Assembly: GCF_024834055.1 (NCBI RefSeq)
Contig: NZ_JANUXZ010000005.1
Span: forward strand, 62,001 to 126,000
Reading direction: 5' to 3'
Length of the DNA: 64,000 bases
Origin: Corynebacterium sp. ES2730-CONJ
Lineage (GTDB): Bacteria > Actinomycetota > Actinomycetes > Mycobacteriales > Mycobacteriaceae
Below, piece after piece: positions 29,453-39,143 of this stretch. A program made the position numbers and the translations under genes. Within the stretch, counting starts at the first letter, position 1. Every line of letters starts with the position of its first letter. The notes beneath the pieces were generated by a model. The model had not been told where the DNA came from. It worked only from the letters and a program-made list of their open reading frames with translations, and ran no database searches.

Positions 29453-30463
29453 GTGAACCTCGTGAATAAGATCCCTTTACTGTCCTCTTTAAGCCGCCGA
29501 CCCGAAGTGGCAAGCCTCATTGGTGTGGCCCTGGTGGCCATCCTCTTTCTCATTCTCGCCCCACCTTTCCGTAGCTTCGATGCGCTGGCCACGGTACTCT
29601 ATGCCAGTTCCACCCTGGGTATTGTGGCCCTAGCCGTCGGTTTGCTCATGATCGGGGATGAATTTGATCTCTCCTCTGGCGTTGCCGTTACCACAGCGGC
29701 CTTGGCTGCAGCGATGCTCAGTTATAATCTCAATCTCAATGTGTGGGTAGGAGCCGGCCTATCTCTAGTGATTGCGCTAGCCATCGGTGCACTCAATGGA
29801 TATTTGGTGACCCGCACTGGTATCGCAAGTTTCTTGATTACTTTGGCTGCTTTTTTGATCTTGCAGGGATTGAACCTAGCGCTGACTAAACTCATCACCG
29901 GTCAGGTAGCCACTCCATCTATTGCAGATATGGAAGGTTTTCCCCTCGCCCACGCGGTATTCGCAGGCAGCATCGATCTCTTCGGAATCAGCTTTAAGGT
30001 CACTATATTCTGGTGGTTATTCTTCGTCGCTATTGCCAGCTTCGTTCTCTTTCGAACAACCTTTGGTAACTGGATTTTTGCGGTGGGCGGTAATCAGGAT
30101 GCTGCGCGCGCCGTGGGTGTTCCAGTACGCCGCGTGAAAATTCTACTCTTTATGATGGTGGCCTTTGCCGCGTGGTTTGTGGGTATGCACACTCTATTTG
30201 CCTTCGATTCCATCCAAGCAGGACAAGGCATCGGCAATGAGTTTCTTTATATCATTGCAGCTGTCATTGGAGGCTGTGCGCTTACAGGCGGCCGCGGTAC
30301 CGCGATCGGTACAGCTTTCGGAGCCCTGATTTTTGGCATGACTAATCAAGGCATTGTTTATGCTGGCTGGAACCCAGATTGGTTCAAATTCTTCCTCGGT
30401 GCCACCCTCCTTTTTGCGGTGATGGCTAATAGTTCTTTCGCTACCATGCAAGAAAGACGATAG
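29453..30463 (+). CDS. Sugar ABC transporter permease
   Basis: 336-residue integral membrane protein of the RbsC/FrcC family with about 9-10 helices. The cytoplasmic coupling motif is AVGGNQDAARAVGVPV, and the conserved TRTGIASFLITLAAFLILQGL lies near residue 125. It follows the receptor gene by 2 bases and starts at a GTG. It forms a homodimeric channel with the following ATPase. Confidence 0.9.
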   Translation: MNLVNKIPLLSSLSRRPEVASLIGVALVAILFLILAPPFRSFDALATVLYASSTLGIVALAVGLLMIGDEFDLSSGVAVTTAALAAAMLSYNLNLNVWVGAGLSLVIALAIGALNGYLVTRTGIASFLITLAAFLILQGLNLALTKLITGQVATPSIADMEGFPLAHAVFAGSIDLFGISFKVTIFWWLFFVAIASFVLFRTTFGNWIFAVGGNQDAARAVGVPVRRVKILLFMMVAFAAWFVGMHTLFAFDSIQAGQGIGNEFLYIIAAVIGGCALTGGRGTAIGTAFGALIFGMTNQGIVYAGWNPDWFKFFLGATLLFAVMANSSFATMQERR

Positions 30464-30471
30464 GTGCGCAC

Positions 30472-31227
30472 GTGATTGAACTGAATGCTATTTCAAAAAA
30501 CTACGGCTCTTTTGCAGCCCTCGATAATATCTCTTTCACCATTAAGGAGGGTGAGGTCACCTGCGTCCTTGGGGATAATGGGGCGGGAAAATCAACCCTC
30601 ATCAAGATTCTCGCGGGGATACACCAGCCAGATACCGGCACCATGGTGGTCGATGGCGTCGAGACCACCTTCACCAATCCGCGCGCTGCCTTGGATCATG
30701 GCATTGCAACGGTGTACCAAGATTTGGCGGTGGTCGGACAGATGAGTGTTTGGCGCAATTTCTTCCTTGGCCAAGAACTGAGCAATCGCTGGGGAATTCT
30801 CAAACGCGCCGAGATGGCACATATTGCACACCAACAATTAAATGAGATGGGCGTCGATTTGCCCTCTGTGGACACGCCCATTAGTTCCCTGTCTGGCGGG
30901 CAGCGCCAAGTGGTCGCCATCGCGCGCGCCATTTATTTCGGTGCTCGCGTCCTTATTCTCGACGAACCCACTGCTGCGCTGGGAGTTAAGCAATCTGGAA
31001 TGGTACTGAAGTTCATTGCCGCTGCCCGCTCCCGTGGGATCGGGGTGGTCTTTGTTACCCATAATCCGCACCACGCGTATTTAGTGGGGGATCATTTCAC
31101 CATTTTAAATCTGGGCCGGCAGATCCTAGATTCAGCTCGATCTGATACCAGCGTCGCGGAATTAACACGGTATATGTCAGGTGGTAGTGAACTCGAAGCA
31201 CTCAGCCACGAATTAGAAGGCAGATAA
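30472..31227 (+). CDS. Sugar ABC transporter ATP-binding protein
   Basis: 251-residue ATPase. Walker A is GDNGAGKST, the signature LSGGQRQ and Walker B ILDEPTAALG. It carries a single nucleotide-binding domain like FrcA, in contrast to the duplicated RbsA/XylG type, so two copies are needed per transporter. Third and last gene of the importer operon; a bidirectional terminator follows. Confidence 0.9.
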   Translation: MIELNAISKNYGSFAALDNISFTIKEGEVTCVLGDNGAGKSTLIKILAGIHQPDTGTMVVDGVETTFTNPRAALDHGIATVYQDLAVVGQMSVWRNFFLGQELSNRWGILKRAEMAHIAHQQLNEMGVDLPSVDTPISSLSGGQRQVVAIARAIYFGARVLILDEPTAALGVKQSGMVLKFIAAARSRGIGVVFVTHNPHHAYLVGDHFTILNLGRQILDSARSDTSVAELTRYMSGGSELEALSHELEGR

Positions 31228-31229
31228 AA

Positions 31230-31262
31230 AACTGGCCAGAGGATATTCTCTGGCCAGTTCGT
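31230..31262 (+). terminator. Bidirectional terminator between convergent genes
   Basis: A perfect 12-bp stem (31230-31241 with 31248-31259). Flanking A and T runs let it serve both the importer operon and the minus-strand gene that ends at 31276. Confidence 0.85.
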
Positions 31263-31275
31263 ATTTACTTAAAAG

Positions 31276-32478
31276 TTATTTCTTCTTGCCGCGCTTGCGT
31301 ACCTGAGTTTCAGCGACATCGGGGTCTTGAGGCATTGAGTTGAGTTGATCCTCAAGCGCCTCGAGTACGGCCTCGTCTGTTACATCGGTAGTCTTCTCAG
31401 CTTTATCCTCAACGTCTTTTTTGACGTCTTCGGCTTTATCTTGCGCTTCATCCTTAAGGTCTTCGGCATCGTCCTTGGCTTCTTCGACCTTATCTTCGGC
31501 TTCGTCTTTGAGATCTTCAGCCTTGTCCTTAGCCTCGTCAACCTTGCTCTCGGCCTCATCTTTGACGTCTTCAGCCTTGTCCTTCGCTTCGTCCTTGAGG
31601 GCTTCAGCGTCGTCTTTGGCTTCCCCAGCCTTGTCCTTAGCCTCATCCTTGAGGTCCTCAGCTTTGTCTTCGGCTTCGCCCACAACGGTCTTGGCCTTAT
31701 CAACTACTTCTTCGGCCTTGTCTTTGACCAAATCAGCTACCTCTTGGGCCTTCTCGCGAGCCTCATCGGCCTTGGAGCTAAGATCGGATGTGAGATCGTC
31801 GAAACGCTCAGCAGCGGTTTCCTTTGCGAGTTCAGCTTCGAATTCAACCTTCTCGCGAGCCTCAGCAACAATTTCGGAAGCTTTAGCGAATTGCTCCTTG
31901 CTCGTCTCTACGGCACCATCTGCACGGGAGGAGAGATCCCCGATAAGAGCTTTGCCCTTTTCCACGGCTGTCTCTGCGAGGTTCTGTGCTTTGCGCGTAT
32001 AGGCCTGCGCGGTGGTTTCACCCTCATAGTCATCGGTGCGAGGCGGGCGCTTAGAAGTATCTTCCTTCAGGAAGTAATAATAAGCAGCGACGAGTGCGCC
32101 AGTGATAATGGTGAACCAAGAGAAAGCGCGGAATTTCTTGCACTTCTTCTTCGGTTGTTTTTCCACACCTTTGATCTCTTCGGCCTTGGCACGTGCGTGG
32201 CGCTTGGCCTGCTCTGCACGCTTGTGGGCGGCGCGCTTGAACTCGTCGCCATCGTATTCGTCGCGCAGTTCCTCAAAACGACTGCGAGCCTTTTCGCTCA
32301 ACGTGGAAAAACGCTGCTCAGCTTGGTCTTTTTTGGCTTCTACATCGTGTTTGACGTTATTGGCCACATCGACAAGATTGTCGTATGCATCCTCGGCCTT
32401 CTTTTCCGCGTAATTCGAATAAGCCTTATACGCACGTTTTAACACCGTATAGCCACCTTTCAGTGCCATGAGATTCAT
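31276..32478 (-). CDS. Membrane protein with long Ala/Lys/Glu/Asp helical repeats
   Basis: 400 residues. The ATG at 32478 has AGGAG 5 bases upstream; longer frames to 32661 run into the cyclophilin promoter. An N-terminal helical part ([22 protein letters not shown]) is followed by one membrane helix ([19 protein letters not shown]), then about 200 residues of imperfect 11-residue repeats ([15 protein letters not shown]), resembling LEA/apolipoprotein-type amphipathic helices. The end is basic (RKRGKKK). Probably a long coiled or surface-lying helix outside or along the membrane. No precise family recognised. The repetitive codons produce a long antisense frame that is not a gene. Confidence 0.75.
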   Translation of the reverse strand: MNLMALKGGYTVLKRAYKAYSNYAEKKAEDAYDNLVDVANNVKHDVEAKKDQAEQRFSTLSEKARSRFEELRDEYDGDEFKRAAHKRAEQAKRHARAKAEEIKGVEKQPKKKCKKFRAFSWFTIITGALVAAYYYFLKEDTSKRPPRTDDYEGETTAQAYTRKAQNLAETAVEKGKALIGDLSSRADGAVETSKEQFAKASEIVAEAREKVEFEAELAKETAAERFDDLTSDLSSKADEAREKAQEVADLVKDKAEEVVDKAKTVVGEAEDKAEDLKDEAKDKAGEAKDDAEALKDEAKDKAEDVKDEAESKVDEAKDKAEDLKDEAEDKVEEAKDDAEDLKDEAQDKAEDVKKDVEDKAEKTTDVTDEAVLEALEDQLNSMPQDPDVAETQVRKRGKKK

Positions 32479-32557
32479 GTTCGCTCCTAGAGAACTGGTA
32501 GTACTATTACCTTTCAAGCCTAGCGATAAGTATCGTTTCGTGCTTAATATAGGCTGT

Positions 32558-33082
32558 ATGAGTTTAAAGACTGCAACGGCAATTCTGCATACCAACCGTG
32601 GTGATATCGAGGTAGAACTCTTCGGTAACCACGCACCTAAGACCGTCGAGAATTTCACCACCCTCGCTAACGGTACCGCCGCCTATACCACGAATAATGC
32701 TGCTGGTACTGCTGAGGGCCCATTTTATGACGGCTCGGTATTCCACCGCGTCATCGATGGATTCATGATCCAAGGTGGTGACCCTACCGGCACCGGACGA
32801 GGTGGCCCAGGCTATACCTTTGCTGATGAATTCCACCCAGAACTCCGTTTCGATCGCCCATTCCTCTTGGCTATGGCCAATGCAGGCCCCGGCACCAATG
32901 GTTCGCAGTTCTTCATTACGGTCGCTCCGACCCCGCATTTGAATAACCACCACACCATCTTTGGTGAGGTTACCGACCCAGCTTCCCAAGAAGTGGTCAA
33001 GGCAATTGCCACCACCCCAACCGATCGTTCTGATCGCCCAACCGACGCCGTGGTTATCGAGTCTGTGGAAATCAAGGCTTAA
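32558..33082 (+). CDS. ppiA: Peptidyl-prolyl cis-trans isomerase, cyclophilin type
   Basis: 174-residue cyclophilin that speeds prolyl bond isomerisation in protein folding. Motifs: [25 protein letters not shown] (active-site Arg and Gln), NGSQFFIT and [11 protein letters not shown]. No signal peptide, so cytoplasmic. The ATG at 32558 ([12 protein letters not shown]) is chosen over the frame start at 32468, which would extend across the divergent promoter. TAATAT ends 7 bases before the ATG, so the message may be leaderless. Confidence 0.92.
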   Translation: MSLKTATAILHTNRGDIEVELFGNHAPKTVENFTTLANGTAAYTTNNAAGTAEGPFYDGSVFHRVIDGFMIQGGDPTGTGRGGPGYTFADEFHPELRFDRPFLLAMANAGPGTNGSQFFITVAPTPHLNNHHTIFGEVTDPASQEVVKAIATTPTDRSDRPTDAVVIESVEIKA

Positions 33083-33105
33083 CTAAGAAGGGCTTGAATA
33101 TTTCT

Positions 33106-33136
33106 GGCAGGGGCACTATCGCCCCTGCCTTTTTCT
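33106..33136 (+). terminator. Terminator of the cyclophilin gene
   Basis: A perfect 9-bp GC-rich stem (33106-33114 with 33121-33129) plus a T tail. The rhomboid gene starts 2 bases later, so some read-through probably feeds it. Confidence 0.9.
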
Positions 33137-33137
33137 T

Positions 33138-33788
33138 ATGAATATGGTGAATATAGTAAAAAATTATTACCGTCAGGCGCCCGTGAGCGCTGCTCTGGTG
33201 GCTCTGATGATTGTGTTGTGGGTTCTCACGGCCGTAGAGTCACTGTCCGTTACCAATAATCTAAAATTTTCATCCCTCGCAGATCACCTCGTTTTCTACG
33301 GGCCGAAACCTAATCTTTTCAGTGGGATTACTGCCTCGCTGATGCATACCAGCATCTCGCACTTAGCCCTCAATCTGGTGCTAGTGGTTCTGATGGGCCG
33401 CGAAATTGAGCGCGCTGTGGGACCGAGGAAATACCTAGGCGTCTTTATCGCGGCGGCGTTGAGCTCCGCAGCGTGCGTGGCCCTCTTCGACCCTTACTCG
33501 GCCGTGGCGGGGGCTTCCGGTTTCGTTTATGCGCTGATGGTACTCCTCGTAGGCCTGAACGCTTCCCGACGCCTTGATTTACGTGCCCCTTTGACGTTAT
33601 TACTGGTCAATTTTGGTTTCAGCTTCCTCATTCCTGGCATCAGCCTGATGGGGCATATGGGCGGGGCACTAGCCGGCGTGGCCCTTCTGCCCTTAGTGCT
33701 CAAGCCAAAGAGGACGACTGACTGGATTGTTATTGGGGCAACGGGTCTGATTGCTGGCGCGGTTATTATCTACGCCTCGGGTATCTAG
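33138..33788 (+). CDS. Rhomboid family intramembrane serine protease
   Basis: 216 residues with about six membrane helices. The catalytic dyad is Ser127 in GASG and His173 in LMGHMGG; the conserved HTSISHLALN motif lies in the second helix region. Rhomboids cut membrane proteins within or near the bilayer. The gene begins directly after the cyclophilin terminator; starts at 33138, 33144 or 33147 are all possible. A rhomboid next to a cyclophilin is the typical actinobacterial order (Rv0009-Rv0010c region relatives). Confidence 0.88.
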   Translation: MNMVNIVKNYYRQAPVSAALVALMIVLWVLTAVESLSVTNNLKFSSLADHLVFYGPKPNLFSGITASLMHTSISHLALNLVLVVLMGREIERAVGPRKYLGVFIAAALSSAACVALFDPYSAVAGASGFVYALMVLLVGLNASRRLDLRAPLTLLLVNFGFSFLIPGISLMGHMGGALAGVALLPLVLKPKRTTDWIVIGATGLIAGAVIIYASGI

Positions 33789-33794
33789 AAAAAG

Positions 33795-34052
33795 TTGTCC
33801 ACATCTTATGCACCATGTGAGTTATCCACAGAAGTTATCAACACTGTTGATAATCACATGAATGTGATTATTTGGCCCAGAAGCTAATTATTGATCGAAA
33901 ATACCAGCTAGAGGATGCTGCATTCGAAACTATGTGCCTGTTTGGGAAAGTGCAGAAAGTTATCAACAGCCTGTGAATAACAACCCGGCTGTGGTTGTAC
34001 ACACCTTTATCCACAGCCTGTGGATAACTATGTGGGCAATCTCTGTGGAAAA
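33795..34052. promoter_or_regulatory. Cluster of about ten DnaA boxes
   Basis: The gap between the rhomboid and aldehyde dehydrogenase genes contains exact or near-exact DnaA 9-mers: TTGTCCACA 33795, TTATCCACA 33822 and 34007, TTATCAACA 33835 and 33960 on plus; their complements at 33845, 33972 and 34019 on minus; weaker ones at 33806, 33995 and 34044. Two pairs face each other (33835/33845; 34007/34019). An AT-rich middle carries a 20-base near-palindrome at 33851-33870. This density is far above chance, so DnaA should bind here. Its role (titration, replication control or gene regulation) is inferred; the true origin is expected next to dnaA upstream of the window. Confidence 0.8.
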
Positions 34053-34096
34053 CCCTAGACTGGGCACTACCCACCTATGCGAAAGGATTTATTACT

Positions 34097-35509
34097 GTGT
34101 CTCAGAATATTTTCATCGGCCACACTCAGCATGATTCCACTGATACGTTCACTGTTATCAACCCGGCAACCGAAGAACCCATAGCCGAGGTTGCCAACGC
34201 CACCTCCAAGCACTGGATGATGGCCTTAGATAAGGCCACCGAGATAGCACACAGCTGGGGCAGCAGTGCCCCGCGGGACCGTAGTGAGATCCTGGAAAAA
34301 ATTCATCAGGCAGTAAGCGATCAAGCCGAGGAGCTCGCTCAGCTCATCACAATGGAGATGGGCAAAACCCTCACAGAGGCCAAGGCTGAAATCGCCTACG
34401 GACTCGACTATTTTCGGTGGTTTCACGCGGCTGCGGAGCGCATGAGTGGCTATACCCTCCAAGCCCCGCGGGGCAACGGCGATATTCTCGTGACTAAGGA
34501 GCCTGTGGGCCCCGTGCTGGCGATCACGCCGTGGAATTTCCCCTTCGCGATGGCCGCTCGTAAGCTTGCCCCCGCACTCGCCGCAGGGTGTCCTGTGATC
34601 TTAAAACCTGCTGATCTCACACCCCTTACGATGCTCAAGCTCGCTGAGATTATCAGTCCTATCCTCCCCGATGGAGTCCTCTCCGTCATCCCGACCACCA
34701 GGGCCAAGGAACTATCCCTCGAATTGATGGCCGATCCCCGGCTGAAGAAATTGAGTTTTACCGGTTCCACCGCTGTAGGAACCCTCCTCGCGAAGCAGGC
34801 GGCACCGCAGCTCATCCGGCTCTCCCTGGAATTAGGAGGCAATGCGCCGTTTATCGTCGCAGCAGATGCAGATATGGATAAAGCTATAGATGGCGCCATT
34901 GCAGCGAAAATGCGCAATGGTGGCCAAGCGTGTATCTGTGCCAACAGGTTCTTTATCCACAGCTCACGAATCGAAGAATTTACCACCCGCCTCACCGAGC
35001 GAATGAACGCCTACCATATGGGTCCAGGGACAGATCCCCAGACCACCTTAGGGCCTATGGTGTCTGCCCCACAGCGCGATCGGATCCACGCACTCGTGCA
35101 GGACGCCTTAGAATGCGGGGCTGAGATTATTAGCGGTGGTTATATCCCCGATAGCCCGGGTTATTTCTACCCACCCACGGTTATCAGCGGGGTGGATAAC
35201 GATATGAAGATTGCGCGCGAGGAAATCTTTGGACCAGTGGCCGGCATTCAATCCTTCGACACCAACGAGGAGGTCGTGGTAGCTGCCAATAACACCCATT
35301 ACGGTCTAGCTGCCTATGCCTATACTGAGTCGCTAGAGGGTGCCCGATATTTTTCCACGCACCTCAACACGGGGATGGTGGGAATCAATCGCGGTGCTAT
35401 TTCTGATGTAGCAGCGCCCTTTGGAGGAGTGAAACTCTCTGGCCTAGGGCGTGAAGGCGGACTCGATGGTATCGAGGAATTCCTCAACACCAAATATATT
35501 GCGCTGTAG
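34097..35509 (+). CDS. NAD(P)-dependent aldehyde dehydrogenase, succinate-semialdehyde type
   Basis: 470 residues, cytoplasmic. Catalytic Cys lies in NGGQACICANRF, the general-base Glu in LELGGNAPF and the nucleotide site in SFTGSTAVG. The ITPWNFPFAMAARK motif and NRFF after the cysteine fit GabD/SSADH-like enzymes that oxidise succinate semialdehyde to succinate; related aldehydes are possible. The start is GTG 34097 with AAAGGA about 9 bases upstream. Its promoter must lie within or beside the DnaA-box cluster. It ends at a bidirectional terminator. Confidence 0.88.
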   Translation: MSQNIFIGHTQHDSTDTFTVINPATEEPIAEVANATSKHWMMALDKATEIAHSWGSSAPRDRSEILEKIHQAVSDQAEELAQLITMEMGKTLTEAKAEIAYGLDYFRWFHAAAERMSGYTLQAPRGNGDILVTKEPVGPVLAITPWNFPFAMAARKLAPALAAGCPVILKPADLTPLTMLKLAEIISPILPDGVLSVIPTTRAKELSLELMADPRLKKLSFTGSTAVGTLLAKQAAPQLIRLSLELGGNAPFIVAADADMDKAIDGAIAAKMRNGGQACICANRFFIHSSRIEEFTTRLTERMNAYHMGPGTDPQTTLGPMVSAPQRDRIHALVQDALECGAEIISGGYIPDSPGYFYPPTVISGVDNDMKIAREEIFGPVAGIQSFDTNEEVVVAANNTHYGLAAYAYTESLEGARYFSTHLNTGMVGINRGAISDVAAPFGGVKLSGLGREGGLDGIEEFLNTKYIAL

Positions 35510-35520
35510 AAACGCTGAAG

Positions 35521-35557
35521 AAAAAAGCTCCCCTTTGTTAACAAAGGGGAGCTTTTT
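35521..35557 (+). terminator. Bidirectional terminator, gabD-like gene and crgA operon
   Basis: An uninterrupted perfect palindrome of about 36 bases with A runs on the left and T runs on the right, lying between convergent stop codons. Confidence 0.92.
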
Positions 35558-35562
35558 CTGTT

Positions 35563-35832
35563 CTATCGCCAGCCCATGGTGAGCAGCAGGCCCACGATGA
35601 AGAAGCCGAAGCCGATGCCGTAATTCCACGGCCCTAATTGAACCATGAGATCAATATGGGTGCCGGCGAGATAATTAACAATCAACCATGCGAGCCCAAT
35701 GAGCATGCAGCCAAACATAATGACCTTGTACCACATGGGCGTACCGGAGGAATTAATCTTCACAGGGGTGCGGTTAGCGCCCGCACCGGAGGATAGCGGA
35801 ATGCTACTGTGGGAAATCTTTGCCTTAGGCAT
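35563..35832 (-). CDS. crgA: Cell division protein CrgA
   Basis: 89 residues with two membrane helices. The conserved [28 protein letters not shown] and [25 protein letters not shown] segments identify CrgA, a small septal protein that binds FtsZ, FtsQ, FtsI and other divisome parts in actinobacteria. It lies 39 bases downstream of pknB at the end of the kinase operon. Confidence 0.94.
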   Translation of the reverse strand: MPKAKISHSSIPLSSGAGANRTPVKINSSGTPMWYKVIMFGCMLIGLAWLIVNYLAGTHIDLMVQLGPWNYGIGFGFFIVGLLLTMGWR

Positions 35833-35871
35833 AAGTCAAACCTCTGTTCTTATCAAGTAATGGTCACTATG

Positions 35872-37806
35872 TTATGGGGCGATAGCGGCGATGTCGAACT
35901 CCCACAGGGCAAGCGTAATAACGGAATCCTTGCGGATCTTAGTTCCCGCAGCTTGCTGCTGGTTTGCCACGCGTCCGCCGTCGATAAGCGATGTCGTCTT
36001 GACGGGGGGAGCGATCACGAGCTGGTCATCACCACCGCGCCATCCTGCGGCCTCCAAGGCGCGTTTCGCACTAGCAACCGATCCACCAGTCACATCGGGC
36101 ATGGTAAATAGTTGCCCATTGGAAATCCGAATTTCGATACGCGAATTTGAATCCACCTTGGATCCTTCACCAGCCACAAAGACCACGGTTCCATCAGGTT
36201 CCACGCCATCAACAACTTGTACTATCGGTTCAAAGCCCAAAGAGGTGAGGTTGCCTTCAGCCTGCTCCCACTTCATGCCCGTAACCACGGGGACACGTTG
36301 TTGCTCAATACCCGTAGAAATTGTGATAGTAACCTTCGACCCCTTAGAAACTCGTGATCCAGCGGAAGGTGATTGTTCAATGATCTCGCCTTCGGGCACG
36401 GTCTCGGAGGTATCTTCACGCACCACGGAATCGAGCTCTAAGCCCGCTTTTTGCAAGATCCGATTTGCCTCAGCGGTCTTCTTGTTCTTGAGATCAGGAA
36501 CCTCAGTGACTTCCTTACCAGAGGAGACGATCAAGGTCACCGTCGTGCCTTTTTGAATAGCAGAACCGGCAGCGGGATTGCTACGAATGACGAGGCCCTG
36601 TTTTACCGTGGGGCTGGCTTCTTCAGAAAGGGTGACCTCAAAGCCTTGGGCGATCAAGCTTTCCATAGCTTGGTCGCTAGGGACCAGGGCATAATCTTGG
36701 AGTTCGCTTAAACTGCTGCGCCCCCCAATGGGGCTCGTAGACCCACTGAGATAGGTATAAGTAAATGTTCCAACAATTCCCAGCGAAAGGATCAGCAGCA
36801 GACCAATGAGGATTTTCCACACGAGGTTACCGCCACGTTGAGGGGGTGTAGCCGCGATGACCTCACTGGGGTGACGGTGCTTACCTACCGATGCAACTGG
36901 CTGTACCGTGGTGTGCTCAGCGGACGCTGGTTCCACATAATTGCGCGCCGCCATGGTCACCGCATTGCTTTCGAGGCGCTTGAGATCAGCAGCCATTTCC
37001 GCAGCAGTTTGATACCGATCCCCAGGGTGTTTCGCCATCGCGGTGAGAACCACCGCATTCACATTCAGAGCCTCCGTGGGGGTGAGATCCGGAATGAAAT
37101 CGCTAGGCGGTTGCGGTTCGTCTTGGACGTGTTGGACGGCCACCTCAAGCGCATTCTCGCCAGCAAAAGGCGGACGATCAGTGAGAATATTATAAAGAAC
37201 GCAACCCAACGCATAAATATCCGCACGCCCATCAACCGCTTTACCGCGCGCCTGCTCAGGGGATAAATACTGGGCCGTACCGATCACAGCAGAGGTCTGC
37301 GTCATATCCGCGTTGACATCATCAAGCGCACGAGCGATACCGAAATCCATGATCTTCACCACGCCGGTATTCGTGATCATCACATTCGCAGGCTTGATAT
37401 CTCGGTGGATAATTCCTGCGTCGTGGCTAGCTTGAAGGGCCTCACACACCGGAATCAACGTGGTGGCGGCTTCCTCTGGGCTCAGCGGACCCGTTTCTTT
37501 GATGATATCTCTGAGGTTTCGGCCGTTTACGAGCTCCATGACGATATAGGGCGTGGAAATATCATGACGCATAATCTCGCCCGTATCGTAGACGGCTACG
37601 ATTGCAGGGTGATTCAGGCGGCCAGCATTTTGGGCCTCCTTGCGGAAACGTTCACGGGAGTTTTCATTGCGGGCTAAATCAGCGCGCAAAATCTTAATGG
37701 CCACCTCGCGGCCCAGAAGAGTATCCATGGCCTGGTACACCTCGGACATCCCGCCGGTGCCAATCACAGGGCCCAGTTCGTAGCGATGAGCGATCATACG
37801 GGTCAC
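35872..37806 (-). CDS. pknB: Serine/threonine protein kinase PknB with PASTA domains
   Basis: 644-residue membrane kinase. The cytoplasmic kinase domain (1-270) has GTGGMSEVY, the catalytic HRDIKPAN and MDFG. One membrane helix (LVWKILIGLLLILSLGIVG) precedes four extracellular PASTA repeats that bind muropeptides or lipid II. It controls cell-wall synthesis and division through FHA proteins and other targets; PstP reverses it. The GTG at 37806 overlaps the pknA stop (GTGA); an ATG lies 9 bases further in. Confidence 0.96.
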   Translation of the reverse strand: MTRMIAHRYELGPVIGTGGMSEVYQAMDTLLGREVAIKILRADLARNENSRERFRKEAQNAGRLNHPAIVAVYDTGEIMRHDISTPYIVMELVNGRNLRDIIKETGPLSPEEAATTLIPVCEALQASHDAGIIHRDIKPANVMITNTGVVKIMDFGIARALDDVNADMTQTSAVIGTAQYLSPEQARGKAVDGRADIYALGCVLYNILTDRPPFAGENALEVAVQHVQDEPQPPSDFIPDLTPTEALNVNAVVLTAMAKHPGDRYQTAAEMAADLKRLESNAVTMAARNYVEPASAEHTTVQPVASVGKHRHPSEVIAATPPQRGGNLVWKILIGLLLILSLGIVGTFTYTYLSGSTSPIGGRSSLSELQDYALVPSDQAMESLIAQGFEVTLSEEASPTVKQGLVIRSNPAAGSAIQKGTTVTLIVSSGKEVTEVPDLKNKKTAEANRILQKAGLELDSVVREDTSETVPEGEIIEQSPSAGSRVSKGSKVTITISTGIEQQRVPVVTGMKWEQAEGNLTSLGFEPIVQVVDGVEPDGTVVFVAGEGSKVDSNSRIEIRISNGQLFTMPDVTGGSVASAKRALEAAGWRGGDDQLVIAPPVKTTSLIDGGRVANQQQAAGTKIRKDSVITLALWEFDIAAIAP

Positions 37807-39143
37807 TGGGCTTCTCCTTGGGTCGATTGGTCAACGGGCGGGGCGGGTATCTCCACCGTGGGGGTATCCGCAGGAATCGGCTGAGCTGGTTCAGGCAGCA
37901 CCATCGTTGGTGGAGTATCTGGAATAACAGGCGCCTCGGTGATGTCCTCGCGCTCAGGTTCCACCTCGGTGGGCGGAGCCGGAGTATCAATATCCTCAGG
38001 CGCCGGAACTGTTACAACCTCCTCGGGAACGACAGTCACAATACTCGGTTGAACTGGAGGAGAGGGCTGCATCAGCTCATCGATTATCCCAGATCTATAA
38101 AGGAAGAATCCTAGTGCCACCACACCGCCGAATACAACTACCAGTATCACACCTGTTATCCATCCACTGCGCTCAGGCGCTGGGGGAACTTCATAGGAAG
38201 TCCGAGCCATCTGGGTTGGCGGCATGATTGACGTCGATGCGGGCTGAGGCGGCGATATGATCCGAGTGGTTGGAGGCGCGCTTACAGGTGCCGGGCGCCG
38301 ACCCAGCCGCGCCGCAGAAATAGCCTGTGCATATTCTCGCCCATCCCGGTAGCGATGCGAAGGCTCTTTGCGCAGCGCGGTAGCAATTACCTCGCGCGCC
38401 GGGGCGCTGATAGTGGTGGGGAGAGCAGGCGGTGCCTGATTGATATGCGCCAGCGCCACCGACACGGTGGAATCGCCCTCGAAGGGTCGACGGCCAGCCA
38501 GCATTTCATAGCCCACCACCCCGAGGGAATAAATATCGGAGGCAGTATCAACTACAAGACCTTGCGCCTGCTCGGGAGAGACGTACTGAGCGGTTCCTAC
38601 CACCATGCCCGTGCGGGTTAATGGGGTGGAGGCGGCGGCCTTGGCGATACCAAAATCAGCAATCTTAACCCGCTTATTTTGGGTAATCAGCAAATTCCCA
38701 GGCTTAATATCGCGGTGCACGAGGCCCAGACCGTGGATCGTGGCAAGGCCCTGCGCTGCTTGCTCCAGAATATCGAGGGCTTCTCCTTCCTCGAGAGGGC
38801 CAGAGCGCCGCTGGAGGAGATCGCTTAAGGTTTCCCCACGCACATATTCCATAATGAGCACGCTGAGAATCTGCTGCGAGTGAGGTTCGCGTAGCTCCAG
38901 ATAATCGTAGGTGCGCACCACATGATCGGAATTAATACGAGTGCTAGCCGCCGCTTCATTGCGAAAGCGGGAAAGAAATTCAGGGTTGGAGGCAAATTCG
39001 GGGCGGAGTACCTTAATGGCCACCTCGCGCTGGTGACGGAGATCGTCGGCTAAATAGACGGTGGACATTCCGCCGGTGCCGATCACCCACTGCAGCTGAT
39101 AATGACCCGCGAGGAGTTCCTGGAGACGCTCCTGTTCATTCAT
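37803..39143 (-). CDS. pknA: Serine/threonine protein kinase PknA
   Basis: 446 residues. Kinase domain 1-270 with GTGGMSTVY, HRDIKPGN and ADFG, then one membrane helix (WITGVILVVVFGGVVALGFFL) and a Pro/Glu/Val-rich extracellular tail without PASTA domains. The start is ATG 39143, overlapping the pbpA stop as TAATG; the frame upstream is pbpA sequence. Essential regulator of growth and shape in corynebacteria, acting with PknB. Confidence 0.95.
   Translation of the reverse strand: MNEQERLQELLAGHYQLQWVIGTGGMSTVYLADDLRHQREVAIKVLRPEFASNPEFLSRFRNEAAASTRINSDHVVRTYDYLELREPHSQQILSVLIMEYVRGETLSDLLQRRSGPLEEGEALDILEQAAQGLATIHGLGLVHRDIKPGNLLITQNKRVKIADFGIAKAAASTPLTRTGMVVGTAQYVSPEQAQGLVVDTASDIYSLGVVGYEMLAGRRPFEGDSTVSVALAHINQAPPALPTTISAPAREVIATALRKEPSHRYRDGREYAQAISAARLGRRPAPVSAPPTTRIISPPQPASTSIMPPTQMARTSYEVPPAPERSGWITGVILVVVFGGVVALGFFLYRSGIIDELMQPSPPVQPSIVTVVPEEVVTVPAPEDIDTPAPPTEVEPEREDITEAPVIPDTPPTMVLPEPAQPIPADTPTVEIPAPPVDQSTQGEAQ

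Noticed and set aside
31345..32442. 365-codon plus-strand frame opposite the helical repeat gene
   Set aside because: It is the antisense of Ala/Lys/Glu/Asp repeats, which give Phe/Leu/Val-rich nonsense; it has no ribosome-binding site, and the minus gene has a good start and a terminator.
33795..34052. The DnaA-box cluster as the chromosomal origin itself
   Set aside because: No dnaA, dnaN or rpmH lies near; gyrB at the window start places dnaA outside the window, where oriC is expected. Kept only as a DnaA-binding cluster.
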